DNA of 64,000 nt from Nitrobacter sp. NHB1 (GTDB lineage: Bacteria; Pseudomonadota; Alphaproteobacteria; Rhizobiales; Xanthobacteraceae), in the NCBI RefSeq assembly GCF_036964665.1, contig NZ_JBAMDA010000004.1:1-64000 (forward strand). The letters are read 5' to 3'. The position numbers were made by a program, and so were the translations under genes. A model generated the notes under the pieces. The model did no database searches and had not been told where the DNA came from. It was given only the letters and a program-made list of their open reading frames with translations. Positions 33,952 through 43,172 of this stretch are shown here, piece after piece. Numbering within the stretch: position 1 is the stretch's first letter; each line of letters starts with the position of its first letter.

Positions 33952-34580
33952 CGATTGTGCCAAGGAGGCTTTAATTCGCTGCCGAGTCAATCAGCGTTGA
34001 GTTGTGTCAAGACGAAGCATCCCGGCCAGCGGTGCGGAACAAAAGTAGGTCACTCGGATGGCCAGGTGCGATGCACGGCGGTGTCCGATGGGGCGGGTTT
34101 GGGATGAGGCGCGGAGATTTCAGTGTTTGTGGACCAACCGCGTCGTAGGTGGCCTGGATTTGCTTCACGTGCGTGGTATGCCCTTGCGTTCTCACGCCAA
34201 GCGCAAGCGCGGATCGCTCCGTATCGATATTTCTACTCTGAATTAACTGCCATCGGCCGTGGTCTCGTCGGGATCATGCAGCGCATCGGCCAGCCCTCGG
34301 TCATCGGCGAACTCGGCAGGGAAGTCGAAGAAGACAAGCAGAGTTTCCCGGTCCTTGGTCAGGCAGACAACCGCCTTCTCGTACTTGGCTGCGGCTCTCG
34401 TAGCCCGAGCTGCTGGCACGCATGCGCGAAGTTGTAGCGCGTGTTTATCACTCTCGCGTTCTGGACCTGGTTGTGCGAATGGGTTTCGTCTCGTCGCCCC
34501 TTCTGATCGTCGCACTCATCGTCAAAGATCAACTAACGGTAACTCGCCGCAGTGGACCGACGAGTAGACCCTGCGCTGCT
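33952..34580. other. Mostly non-coding; holds a transposase fragment
   Basis: No intact gene. An IS256 scrap is at about 34320-34415 (separate entry). Other open frames here have no recognisable domain. Confidence 0.5.
34320..34415 (-). pseudogene. IS256-family transposase scrap
   Basis: The minus strand reads AAKYEKAVVCLTKDRETLLV, then FFDFPAE, the characteristic segment before the HWxHLRTTNPIES block of IS256 transposases. The downstream block is missing. Confidence 0.6.
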
Positions 34581-34605
34581 GGAACTTGCGGCCCGACAGC
34601 ACGTT
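34581..34605 (+). promoter_or_regulatory. EcfG promoter for the DUF883 gene
   Basis: GGAAC (34581-34585), 16 bases, CGTT (34602-34605): exact consensus, 36 bases before the start. Confidence 0.8.
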
Positions 34606-34640
34606 TATACCGGACATGCTTTCAGTTTCAGGAGCTTTAG

Positions 34641-35012
34641 ATGTCGAGCACCGATGGCGAGGATGTGATGGAGAACTTGACGGATAAAGCGACCTACGAG
34701 CGCCTCGAAAAGGATTTATCAGCCGTGAAAAACGATATTGCCGCACTGGCCGAGCAGGTCTCCGACGCGCTCAATGCGTTGACCGGCACCGCCAAAAAGC
34801 AGACTCGCCGCGGCTACAAGCAGGCCAGGGCCAACGTGGACTCCGTCCTCTCCGATGTGTCGGAGCGCGGCAACGCGGCCATCGACGCGGCGCAAAACGC
34901 CGTATCCTCGATCGAGGACACGCTCGAGGAGGCGATCCAGCAACGGCCCCTCGCCACAGTCGGACTTGCGATCGGACTGGGATTTTTGATCGGCGTGACC
35001 TGGCGCCGGTGA
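34641..35012 (+). CDS. DUF883 (ElaB/YqjD-type) membrane-anchored protein
   Basis: A 123-residue protein: a long amphipathic helix region (YERLEKDLSAVKNDIAALAE, then KQARANVDSVLSDVSERGNA) followed by one C-terminal membrane segment with the glycine motif typical of the family (PLATVGLAIGLGFLIGVTWRR). In enterobacteria such proteins bind ribosomes at the membrane in stationary phase. The consensus EcfG promoter supports a stress role here. An in-frame ATG at 34668 is an alternative start. Confidence 0.85.
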   Translation: MSSTDGEDVMENLTDKATYERLEKDLSAVKNDIAALAEQVSDALNALTGTAKKQTRRGYKQARANVDSVLSDVSERGNAAIDAAQNAVSSIEDTLEEAIQQRPLATVGLAIGLGFLIGVTWRR

Positions 35013-35134
35013 TTTCTGGCGCCGGTGATTTCTGCGATCGGGTTGGCGCGGCCGCGGATATCCTGTGGTCGCCGCCGGCTTGGTCGCGCGAGCGGTTTAT
35101 CCGAACAATTGATTTCGAATCGGGCGAGGCATTG

Positions 35135-35578
35135 ATGTTTCAGCGGACAATCGATGACTTCAAGAAGAGCGCGGGCAACGCCCTGCAGCTCACGTCCCTC
35201 GCCATGGTGGCGATTATCGCCGGCTTCGTCGCAATCCTGTTCCTGTGTGCCGCCGCGTTTGTCTTCGTGCTCCAAAACTACGGCCTGATCGAGGCTTGCC
35301 TGACCGGTGCGGCGTTCTTCTACCTGATCACCCTGATCGCGGTGGTGATCTATACGATCCGACGAAATGCCATGAAGAAATGCGCGGCCAAGACAGCCAA
35401 GTCGGCGGCACAAAATCTTCTCGCCGATCCGATGCTGGTAACGGCGGGGCTTCAGCTGGTGCGCGCGATCGGCGTCAAGAAGCTGATTCCGATCCTGGCC
35501 GTCGGCGGCCTGGCGCTAGGGCTGCTCGTGGGCCGACGGGACCGAGGCGACGATGGCAATGCCAGCGACGACACCTGA
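35135..35578 (+). CDS. YqjE/phage-holin-superfamily-like membrane protein
   Basis: A 147-residue protein starting MFQRTIDDFKKSAGNALQLT. Two central membrane helices (SLAMVAIIAGFVAILFLCAA and ACLTGAAFFYLITLIAVVIY) are followed by a basic cytosolic stretch and a final hydrophobic segment (LIPILAVGGLALGLLVGRR). Proteins like this usually follow DUF883 genes (the yqjDE arrangement), as here 122 bases downstream. It is probably co-transcribed from the same stress promoter. Confidence 0.78.
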   Translation: MFQRTIDDFKKSAGNALQLTSLAMVAIIAGFVAILFLCAAAFVFVLQNYGLIEACLTGAAFFYLITLIAVVIYTIRRNAMKKCAAKTAKSAAQNLLADPMLVTAGLQLVRAIGVKKLIPILAVGGLALGLLVGRRDRGDDGNASDDT

Positions 35579-35744
35579 ATTCCGGACAACGACAAGAGTC
35601 AGGCAGGTCCGCTGTCTGCCATCGACTTCGGTTTCGCGTAACAAAAGTCAGGCGGCGGCGATTTGTGCGTCGTTGTGTTGGTTTGCAGATGTGCAAAACA
35701 CTTACGTGGGGAGCGCTGGGCAAAATATGCCGGCGACGAAGTCT

Positions 35745-36632
35745 GGACCCTATGTTCGCGGTGCGCTGAAAGGCGGCCCGCCTCATGGTATGCAACGATC
35801 CGAGGATTGAGCCGTCTGGAGACGGCAGAGAGCCTCATGCATTGAAGACGGGCCACATGGATTCTATCATTTACGTTGGACTTGATGTGCACAAAGCGAC
35901 CGTGTCGGTAGCAGTTGCCGGGGGCGGGCGGTCTGGCGAGATCCGCCAAATTGGCGTCTTTGCAAACCGCGCGGACGTGCTGACCAAGATGGTGGCGCGG
36001 CTGGTGCGTCCTGGGCTTCGCTTGAGCTTCTACGAAGCGGCCCCTTGTGGCTAGGGCTTGCATCGGTTGTTGACGGGGCTCGGGCATGACTGCGTGGTCA
36101 TCGCGCCCTCGCTAATCCCGATCAAAGCGGGGTGACCGGGCGAAGACCGATCGGCGCGACGCGCTGATGCTGGCAAAGCTGCACCGAGCGGGCGAATTGA
36201 CAGCTGTCTGGGTACCGGACGTCGCGCACGAAGCCATGCGGGATCTGGTTCGAGCACGAACGACGCCAGTGCGGGTACTGGGCAAGGCGCGCCAGCATCT
36301 CGGTGACTTTCTACTTCGCCATGCCAAGATCTTCGCGGGACAGGGAGCCTGGACGCTGGCCTACCGGCGCTGGCTCACGACGGTGCGGTTCGACCATCCG
36401 GCCCAGCAGATTGTGCTGCAGGACTACATCTACGCTGTCGAGGACGCCGAGAAACGAATTGCCCGCCTGATACAACAGATCGAGCAACTGCTGGAGGCAT
36501 AGTCGATGGCACCGGTGGTGAAAGCGATCCAAGCAATGCGCGGCGTCGCCTTTATCAACGCCGTGACGCTCGTCGCGGAAATTGGAGACTTCACCCGCTT
36601 TGCCAACCCCCGTCAGCTCTCTGACGAATAAG
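35745..36632 (+). mobile_element. IS110-family remnant (copy B, inverted relative to copy A)
   Basis: Shares the left edge and transposase with copy A at 13986-14725 but in the opposite direction. The frame starts MDSIIYVGLDVHKATVSVAV at 35866 and meets a stop after ...YEAAPCG (36052), frameshifts near 36131, a stop after EQLLEA, and then GVAFINAVTLVAEIGDFTRF from the serine domain until it breaks off about 36632. It is inactive, with several independent lesions. Confidence 0.8.
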
Positions 36633-36716
36633 GCGGGTTAGTCTTGGTATGAAGGCGCACAGGCTAGATGCATGCGCCCCCCAGACAACCGGAGGCAAAT
36701 ATGCCAGCTGCCCGGT

Positions 36717-36938
36717 TCATTTTGTTGGACGACGAGAACCATCCGTAGGCGGCTGCAATCCCGATGACCTCGACCATGCATCAAATCGTGCTGCGGATTC
36801 CGCTTTATCGGCTTTTTGCAGCAAGGCGTCTCGATAGGGACCTGGCTCCAGTTCGTTCGCCTGCTCGCGCGTCTTTTTGGCCCAAGCTGTAAGGCGATCC
36901 TGAAGGGTCAGTTGCTTGAAACCACGACGGTCCGCCAT
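36717..36938 (-). CDS. Small conserved protein (paralogue of 6023-6247)
   Basis: A 73-residue charged helical protein starting MADRRGFKQLTLQDRLTAWA at 36938, with a good ribosome site (gcgagaaggaat). It matches the 74-residue gene at 6023 over most of its length. Upstream on this strand lies GGAAC-N16-GCATTA (about 36985-37010), a weak stress-promoter match. Function unknown. Confidence 0.65.
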   Translation of the reverse strand: MADRRGFKQLTLQDRLTAWAKKTREQANELEPGPYRDALLQKADKAESAARFDAWSRSSGLQPPTDGSRRPTK

Positions 36939-37463
36939 TGTCGTTATTCCTTCTCGCACCAGGCCAAAGGCCGCCGGGACGGATAATGCGTCGGGGGAGG
37001 CTGGGTTCCGATCTCGCCAGCGGCGTGTTGTCCATCCGCAATAAAAACGGCCACCAAAATGGGCGGCCTGCCGGTTTGGGAATATAGATTGGTAGAGAAA
37101 AAATATGGCGCCGGCTACCGATATATATATGTCAGCGACAGGTCGAGATGGTTCATGCCGCAAGATCAATAACCGCCGGCGAGGGGGCGCCACCGGCGGG
37201 TTCGGGTTGGGCTTCGTGGATGCGACAGAGATTGTAGTGCGCGACCTACAGCGCGACCGCGTCCTCCAGGTAACCGAAAGCCCGCCCCTCGGCGCTGGCC
37301 TTTGTTTGTGCCTTGAAAAGGAACGTCGATTACCGACCAACCAGCGCGGTCGCGCGCTTTACGCCCTGCGCAAGCGCGCGCCGCCTTGCCGACTTGCCTC
37401 GCTCATCTCTTGAATGTTCGATTGAAGCGGCATATACATGGCATATACAAAGGGATTCCATCG
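36939..37463. other. No recognised gene; hairpins and antitoxin operator
   Basis: Open frames here lack any known domain. A GC hairpin (gccggcg/cgccggc type, near 37170-37200) resembles those at 8.6-8.9 kb. The VapBC operator repeat lies at 37429-37449. Confidence 0.4.
37429..37449. promoter_or_regulatory. Direct-repeat operator candidate of the VapBC locus
   Basis: GGCATATACA occurs twice with one base between (37429-37438 and 37440-37449), 15 bases before the antitoxin start. The position and the AT-rich tatac core fit an autoregulatory site overlapping the promoter. Confidence 0.5.
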
Positions 37464-37721
37464 ATGGCACAAGCCGGATCGACCCAGCGCCGCGAGGCAA
37501 AACTTTTTCGCAACAATCGCAGTCAGGCGGTCCGCATTCCCGTGGAATTCGAACTGCCCGGGGAGAAAGTATTGATCAGCCGCGAGGGCAATCGGCTCAT
37601 CATTGAGCCCGCGCCCCAGGGAGCGGGGTTGCTTGCGGTCCTCGCCACTTGGGAGCCTCTGAACGAAGAATTTCCGGACGTCGATAAGGGGCTGCAGCCC
37701 CTGACGGATGTCGAACTGTGA
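37464..37721 (+). CDS. vapB: VapB-type antitoxin (AbrB/SpoVT-fold)
   Basis: An 85-residue protein. A swapped-hairpin DNA-binding domain occupies the first ~50 residues (EAKLFRNNRSQAVRIPVEFE, then KVLISREGNRLIIEPAP). An acidic C-terminal tail (WEPLNEEFPDVDKGLQPL) can block the toxin active site. It overlaps the toxin gene by four bases (GTGA). In the cell it neutralises VapC and represses its own promoter. Confidence 0.88.
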   Translation: MAQAGSTQRREAKLFRNNRSQAVRIPVEFELPGEKVLISREGNRLIIEPAPQGAGLLAVLATWEPLNEEFPDVDKGLQPLTDVEL

Positions 37722-38125
37722 CGGCTATACGCTACATGCTGGACACGAACATCGTTTCAGACTTGATCCGAAATCCCGCCGGGAGAGTCGCCGGGCATCT
37801 CGCGTCGGTCGGTGATAATGGATTGGCTGTCAGCATTATTACTGCGGCCGAACTACGGTTCGGAGCTGCGAAGAGCCGATCCGCCAAACTGTTGTCTCGA
37901 GTTGAGGCAGCATTGCTAGCGCTTGCCGTCCTTCCATTTGATGTACCGGCGGACGCAGAATACGCCGGCATCCGAGCCGAACTTGAGGCGGCTGGCCAAA
38001 CGATAGGCCCAAACGACCTTCTCATTGCCGCGCACGCTTACAGCCTTGGGACGATCATGGTCACCGCGAATGTCGGCGAATTCAGCCGCATCCGCGGGTT
38101 GAAGGTAGAAAATTGGTTGGAGTAG
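37718..38125 (+). CDS. vapC: VapC-type PIN-domain ribonuclease toxin
   Basis: A 135-residue PIN nuclease. Acidic metal-binding residues are seen in RYMLDTNIVSDLI (Asp8 region), TAAELRFGA (Glu) and GPNDLLIAAHAYSLGTIMVT (Asp), followed by NVGEFSRIRGLKVENW. These form the catalytic quartet. The GTG start at 37718 overlaps the antitoxin stop. Such toxins cleave tRNA or rRNA; the target cannot be told here. Confidence 0.9.
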   Translation: MTAIRYMLDTNIVSDLIRNPAGRVAGHLASVGDNGLAVSIITAAELRFGAAKSRSAKLLSRVEAALLALAVLPFDVPADAEYAGIRAELEAAGQTIGPNDLLIAAHAYSLGTIMVTANVGEFSRIRGLKVENWLE

Positions 38126-38240
38126 GGCACGAGGAGTTTCGTGATGGCGCTGATCTTGTTGCACATCCGCGTCCATTAGGTGGTGTCTGGCAAAGTCATT
38201 ATGGAACTTTAACTCTCCAACATTCTGACACAACAACAGA

Positions 38241-39795
38241 AGATCTTGTCATCGCCAATTAGGGAAGTCACGATTTGAGCCATTTAGAAATGTCACTCGG
38301 ATCTGGGGAGATTAGCCGCCTTTCTTGAGGGTTAGGGGTGGAATTTGCTGGTTTCGAGAGGGCGGCGCGTGGAGCCTCCAGATCGCGCAACGCGACGCCC
38401 GGGTGCGCTGATCTAGCCGACTTTGAAAATATGGTTCTTCTGGCCCCGCCGACGTGGCGCCTTGGCCGAGCGCGACATGTCGAGCTGCTTCTGCTGCTCG
38501 GCAATGTAGGCCAGGATCGGCCCTAAGCGCTTGTTCTCGACAATGGCAGCCTGGTTGACCTGCGGCCGCTTGTCGAAGGTGCGATAGGGCAGATCAATCC
38601 CATTATGGCGGATCGCAAGCCGCCCGTCGGGATAATCGACCACGGTCACGCGCTTGCGGGCCAGCGGCCTAGTGATCGGCGTCGGATCCAGCATGAACAA
38701 CACCTGGTCATACTGCAGCGTCAGGTTCATCGACACGGTGCGCTCTTCTTTCCAGGCAAACGCATCGTCGAGATCGTCATGCTCGGCGAGGGTGCGATGA
38801 ACATTCTGCGCGTTGAACGGGGCCTTGGCGAAGCGGGTATTGTAGGCCTCCATGAAGGCCGGCAGGAATGCGTTGCCAGCTTCGATCGTGTCGATGCCGC
38901 AAAGCCGCATCTCCTTCACCAGCCGGTCCTGCAGCGTGCCATTGGCCCGTTCGACCCGCCCCTTGGCCTGTGAGGAGTTGGCGCAGATGATATCGATGTT
39001 CATGGCGTGCAAGGCACGGCCGAACTGGGTCATGCCATCACCGCCCACCGCGTCCTTCTTGTTGACCCGGAACACCCCATGCTTATCCGAGTAGAACGCG
39101 ACCGGCTTGCCATAGCGTTCCAGATAAGTGCGCGTCGCTGCAAAATAATCGAACGTGCTCTCGCTCTGGACGAACTGCAGATGCATCAGTCGGCTGGTGG
39201 CATCGTCAATGTAGACGAGCAGGGTACATTTGGGGCCACGGCCCTCGAACCACCAGTGCTCCGACCCGTCGATCTGAATCAGCTCGCCAACGCAGTCGCG
39301 CCGGTACCGCGGCTGATGCACTGGCTTCAATCGTGCCCGGCGATCCTTCCAAAGATCCGCCGCGATCATCCATTGCCGCACCGTCTCGCGCGCCAGGCAG
39401 ATGCCATGAAGCTCCGCAAGCTTCTCAGAGGCCAGCGTCGGTCCGAAATCGTTGTAACGCTCCCGGATGATTCCAATCGCCGTATCACGCAAATCCGCGG
39501 GATAGGAGCGGTTGCTCGGACGGCCACGCCGCCGTGAAACCAGGGCCTCAGCCCCATGCCGCTTGTACGACTTGGCCAACCGATAGATCTGACGCCGGCC
39601 CAAACCCATCAACGTCGCCGCCGCAGCAACCTTGATCCGACCCGCCGCTAAATCCTGCAAGACGTCCATCCGGTCGATCTCCGTCCGGCTCATCGTAATC
39701 ACCGTCATCGGCCCAGTGCTCCCCAACCAAAACCGTGGAGAGTGTCATCTCTAACTGGGCCAACCGTGACTTCTCTATCTGGCGTCTACAGATCT
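38241..39795 (-). mobile_element. ISNCY-family insertion sequence
   Basis: About 1.55 kb. Imperfect inverted ends of at least 45 bases are present: the left reads agatcttgtcatcgcc..gggaagtcacg and the right, on the other strand, agatctgtagacgcc..agaagtcacg. One full-length transposase is inside. A target duplication was not clear, so the outer limits may be off by a few bases. Confidence 0.8.
38413..39726 (-). CDS. ISNCY-family transposase
   Basis: A 437-residue DDE transposase. Helix-turn-helix domains come first (AAAATLMGLGRRQIYRLAKS, then RRRGRPSNRSYP). The rve domain follows (ELIQIDGSEHWWFEGRGPKC, AFYSDKHGVFRVN, SSQAKGRVERANGTLQDRLV), with a C-terminal beta region. No stops or shifts, so the enzyme is probably functional. 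Confidence 0.9.
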   Translation of the reverse strand: MGSTGPMTVITMSRTEIDRMDVLQDLAAGRIKVAAAATLMGLGRRQIYRLAKSYKRHGAEALVSRRRGRPSNRSYPADLRDTAIGIIRERYNDFGPTLASEKLAELHGICLARETVRQWMIAADLWKDRRARLKPVHQPRYRRDCVGELIQIDGSEHWWFEGRGPKCTLLVYIDDATSRLMHLQFVQSESTFDYFAATRTYLERYGKPVAFYSDKHGVFRVNKKDAVGGDGMTQFGRALHAMNIDIICANSSQAKGRVERANGTLQDRLVKEMRLCGIDTIEAGNAFLPAFMEAYNTRFAKAPFNAQNVHRTLAEHDDLDDAFAWKEERTVSMNLTLQYDQVLFMLDPTPITRPLARKRVTVVDYPDGRLAIRHNGIDLPYRTFDKRPQVNQAAIVENKRLGPILAYIAEQQKQLDMSRSAKAPRRRGQKNHIFKVG

Positions 39796-39796
39796 G

Positions 39797-40236
39797 ATTC
39801 GCATAATGTGGATTATGGAATATATTCCTAATTCTTACAAAGTCAGTCCGAAGCAGGGAGATGGTTTTTCCAAAAATTTTATCGCAGGCGGACGTACGTG
39901 TCTTGTTCAATGCTCCGAGCATTTCGGGGCCCAATGATACCACGGACGCGAAATTCCAAGAAGCACGGATATCTCTATTTTATCACAAATTAGCGCGGGT
40001 GAGCTGCCGCCGTTTTTTGATTTAGGGCGGCGTAACCCTAACAATGCTCAATGGCAAAATGCAAAAAACGAAGCTCAGCGCGGATCGATCATCGCTGGTT
40101 CAAGTTTATATCGCCTGCACGTGGCAGCCGAGGCTGGCGCACACGGATGCACGCAGGTGCGTCGGACAAAGCAGAAAAAGTTCGTCCGCGCGCTCGAGGT
40201 CCAACAGACACCTAGCAGTCCATGACGGAGCGGGGT
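39797..40236. other. No gene seen (440 bases)
   Basis: Between ISNCY and the LuxR gene. It is AT-richer than its neighbours around 39800-40020, a possible sign of foreign or non-coding DNA. No ORF here looks genuine. Confidence 0.4.
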
Positions 40237-40968
40237 TCAGAGAATGAGCTTTACCCGAATTGCTGTGGCGATGGCATGAGCCTTGTTTACCGCACCAAGC
40301 TTTGCGCGGGCCGCCGTGATGTGCTTGGTCACGGTAGATCGTGAGATTCCAAGAATTACCGAAATCTCCCAATCCGTCTTTCCCTCGCCCGCCCAAAGTA
40401 AGCAATCCCATTCGCGCGGGGTCAGAGTGTCACCGACGCGGCGGCGCCAGGTCGCGATGTGGTGGAGATGTCGTCCTACGACATAGGTGGCAGCGAAGTT
40501 CAGTACTGACAGATCAGCGGAATGAGGCAGTTTCCCCGGTCCCCCGAAAGACAACGCTGCGACGTCGCCCTCCATTGTGGAAATGGGTACGACATAGCCG
40601 TCGCGAAGCCCGAATTCTGACGCTTCGCCTTGTACTAACCTGACATCGTCACGCTGAGGGCAGCGCTCATAGCCCTCGTGCCATGTGAACGGCGTCCGTT
40701 CATAAGAAAGCCGCTGGATGATCGGATCGCGAAATACATATCCATTACCTTCGTAGCGATCCAACCATCCCCTGGGAAGACGTTGGAACATGATCCGTGA
40801 ACGCATTTCAGCCAATGGCACCGCACGGGTCGGCACGATCCCACCGAAGAGGCTTGTCAAGCCGAACGACGCCGCGATGCTTAACAGGCAATCTTCAACC
40901 TCCGCGGCAGATCTTGTCTGCTCCACGGCCTCGATAAAGCGGACGGTGTGCCTGAAGTGGTCTGACAC
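40237..40968 (-). CDS. LuxR-family regulator with autoinducer-binding-type domain
   Basis: A 243-residue transcription factor. The first ~165 residues resemble the AHL-binding fold (W/Y residues in [20 protein letters not shown], then [20 protein letters not shown]). The C-terminal GerE-type helix-turn-helix follows ([20 protein letters not shown], then [19 protein letters not shown]). No luxI-type synthase is in the window, so it is a LuxR solo that may read foreign or plant signals. Neighbours give no target. Confidence 0.85.
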   Translation of the reverse strand: MSDHFRHTVRFIEAVEQTRSAAEVEDCLLSIAASFGLTSLFGGIVPTRAVPLAEMRSRIMFQRLPRGWLDRYEGNGYVFRDPIIQRLSYERTPFTWHEGYERCPQRDDVRLVQGEASEFGLRDGYVVPISTMEGDVAALSFGGPGKLPHSADLSVLNFAATYVVGRHLHHIATWRRRVGDTLTPREWDCLLWAGEGKTDWEISVILGISRSTVTKHITAARAKLGAVNKAHAIATAIRVKLIL

Positions 40969-40975
40969 TCGCTAA

Positions 40976-41227
40976 CACCTCCTCGGTTAATCCAGGTCGC
41001 CTGCGCAACAGCCGCACTTTGCCTGAGGAGCGGCGATGTCATCTTGACGCTTGGTGTCTACGCCGCCGCAACGCGACTCCCTCTGAGCAGCGCGTATGCC
41101 AATCACTGAGGTATAATTCCAATATATGTTATCGCTAGGTCATGCAAGCAGACCACGGTTTCACGAACGCGCGGTACGTCATGCGGCGAATGTTACGGCG
41201 GTGCCGATTGTCCGTCGTCAGATAAAT
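40976..41227. other. Upstream region of the LuxR gene
   Basis: No coding region. It contains the AT-rich tgaggtataattccaatata near 41100, which may be a promoter. Confidence 0.35.
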
Positions 41228-41282
41228 TGAGACCGATGGCGGACTGATTTAGCGGAGGCTCTGGCTCATCTCGGTTGGCATT

Positions 41283-42263
41283 TTAGGCAGCAGCTTTGCG
41301 ATGAAGCAATCGCCGTTGTTCGATGGTCTTTCGCTTGATCCTTTCTCGTTGCATCAGGATTATTTGGCCGCGGCCGAAGTAAACGTCGGCAGGAGTGAGA
41401 TTGTCGAGGCTCTCATGATAGCGCCGATGATTGTAATGCTCGACGAAGGTCTCGATCTAAGTTTCGAGATCGCCGGGTAGGAAGTAATTTTCCAGCAGGA
41501 TGCGGTTCTTCAGGGTCTGGTGCCAGCGCTCGATCTTGCCTTGGGTTTGGGGATGGCACGGTGCACCACGCGTATGATCCATGCCTCGATCCTGCAGCCA
41601 GTCGGCCAGTTCACCGGCGATGTAACACGGCCCATTGTCGGACAGCAGGCGCGGCCGCTGGTGCACCGTTGGCTTGTTGCAGCCTGATGCGACAAGCTCC
41701 AGGTTCAGCGTAGCGGTGACGTCCTCGGCCTTCATGGTCGTGCACAGCTTCCAGGCGATGATATAACGCGAGAAGTCGTCGAGGATGGTCGACAGGTAAA
41801 ACCAGCCCCAGCCGATGACCTTCAGATAGGTGAAGTCAGTCTGCCAGAGCTGATTGGGCGCCGTCGTCTTGTCCTTGAACTCGTCGGCGGCCTTAATCAC
41901 GATGAAGGCCGGACTGGTGATCAGGTCGCTCGCCTTGAGCAGGCGATAGACGGATGCTTCCGAGACAAAATAGCCTGCGCTGTCGGTGAAGGTCACGGCC
42001 AGTTCTCGCGGCGACAGTTCGGACTTGTCCAAAGCCAGCTCCACGATCCTATCTCGCACGTCATCCGGAATCCGGTTCCAAACCCGGTTCGGCCTTGGGC
42101 TGCGATCCTTGAGTGCTTCAATCCCACCGGTCAGGAATCGATCGTACCAGCGATGGAAAGTGGCGCGCGGAATGCCAAGCTGTTCCAACGTCCGGCGCGC
42201 CGGCAGATGCGACTGCTCGACCAGGCGAATGATCTCGAGCTTTTCAGAGGCGGGGTATCTCAT
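41283..42263 (-). pseudogene. IS3 transposase orfB with premature amber codon
   Basis: The DDE integrase part is complete: PNQLWQTDFTYLKVIGWGWF, RPRLLSDNGPCYIAGELADW and HPQTQGKIERWHQTLKNRIL. A TAG at 41457-41459 replaces the usual Gln after GDLET. The expected remainder (IETFVEHYNHRRYHESLDNL, then PADVYFGR) continues in the same frame to 41283. A single C-to-T change explains it. The truncated form still has the catalytic triad but loses about 57 residues. Confidence 0.85.
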
Positions 42264-42640
42264 TCGTCGTCGCCCCCATCCGCGATCATGCTTTTTTTGA
42301 GCAGTCGTAATTTCAGCGCCTGTTCGGCGACGACCTCCTTCAGATCGTGGGTCTCGCGGCGAAGAACCTTAACCTCATCAGTGGTGGCGGCACGTGCGGT
42401 GTCGCCCGCCAACCGCTTCTTGCCGGCTTCGAGGAACTCCTTCGACCAATTGTAATACAGGCTCTCCGCGATCCCTTCGCGTCGGCACAAAGCCGCGATC
42501 GACTCTTCGCCACGCAATCCATCCAGCACGATGCGGATCTTCTCCTCCGCACCATACTGCTTGCGGGTCACCCGGCGAATGTCCTTGATGACCTTCTCCG
42601 CCGACGGCTTGGTCGCTTCCATTTTCTGTCTCATCGTCAT
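42260..42640 (-). CDS. IS3 transposase orfA
   Basis: A 126-residue DNA-binding protein: helix-turn-helix EEKIRIVLDGLRGEESIAAL and CRREGIAESLYYNWSKEFLE, then a leucine-rich helix LRRETHDLKEVVAEQALKLR. It overlaps orfB by four bases, the site where frameshifting usually joins the two. Confidence 0.9.
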   Translation of the reverse strand: MTMRQKMEATKPSAEKVIKDIRRVTRKQYGAEEKIRIVLDGLRGEESIAALCRREGIAESLYYNWSKEFLEAGKKRLAGDTARAATTDEVKVLRRETHDLKEVVAEQALKLRLLKKSMIADGGDDE

Positions 42641-42703
42641 TCCCTTTGAAAGGCTACGATGAACCAGAAATCCTCCCCTCTCAATTAGCCCAATTCTGTC
42701 TCA

Positions 42704-42950
42704 TTGGTGCTGACGTCGGACACCACATTGGCATCGACTTCCATTCTGGTGAGATCGGTAGCGATGAGAAACAGCGTCGGGGTCTGGAAGCTTGCCGCCA
42801 CCGTCTGCCCCATGGTTACGTTGCGCGAAACCACAGTGCCATCTACGGGGGACACGATATTCGAGTAGTCCAGATTGACCTGCGCGGCGTCAAGCGAGGC
42901 CTGACGCTGCTGAATGGTTGCTTCATCGAACGCGATCTGCGTCAATGCCT
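42704..42950 (-). pseudogene. Membrane-fusion (HlyD/MacA-type) efflux protein fragment
   Basis: About 80 residues of a periplasmic adaptor: the end of the coiled coil (DEATIQQRQASLDAAQVNLD) and the lipoyl/beta-barrel part (YSNIVSPVDGTVVSRNVTMG, then SFQTPTLFLIATDLTRMEVD). It is cut by the IS3 element on one side and fused to a different gene on the other. Confidence 0.7.
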
Positions 42951-43172
42951 GTTCATGCTGTCGAGGAGCAGCGTCTTGCCCTGAGTCAGACCTAAGCGCC
43001 GAGCCTGGGATATGATTGTATCCTTGGATAAAAAATCCAGTACGGCGGAATGATGCTGCCGGCTGATTTCCCTTAAATGGCGGTAACGGGTAAGCACCTC
43101 GGCGCGGCTCAACAGGGCCGCCGGTCTCTCAATGGCGTTGTCTTCCCGAAGGGCGACGGCGGCGGAAACCAT
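42950..43172 (-). pseudogene. N-terminal fragment of a conserved hypothetical gene
   Basis: About 73 residues (MVSAAVALREDNAIERPAAL, RYRHLREISRQHHSAVLDFL, QARRLGLTQGKTLLLDSM) typical of a Rhizobiales helical protein of unknown function. It runs straight into the efflux-protein fragment at about 42950, a junction that leaves neither gene whole. Confidence 0.55.

Larger units (their letters stand above)
41228..42703 (-). mobile_element. IS3-family insertion sequence
   Basis: About 1476 bp. Ends TGAGACCGATGG (left) and, on the other strand, TGAGACAGAATTGG (right) form inverted repeats. orfA and orfB overlap in the order usual for the family. The right end cuts a membrane-fusion-protein fragment. 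orfB carries an in-frame amber stop. Confidence 0.85.

Noticed and set aside
38253-39784. Target duplication for ISNCY
   Set aside because: Flanking bases did not give a convincing direct repeat, so none is claimed.
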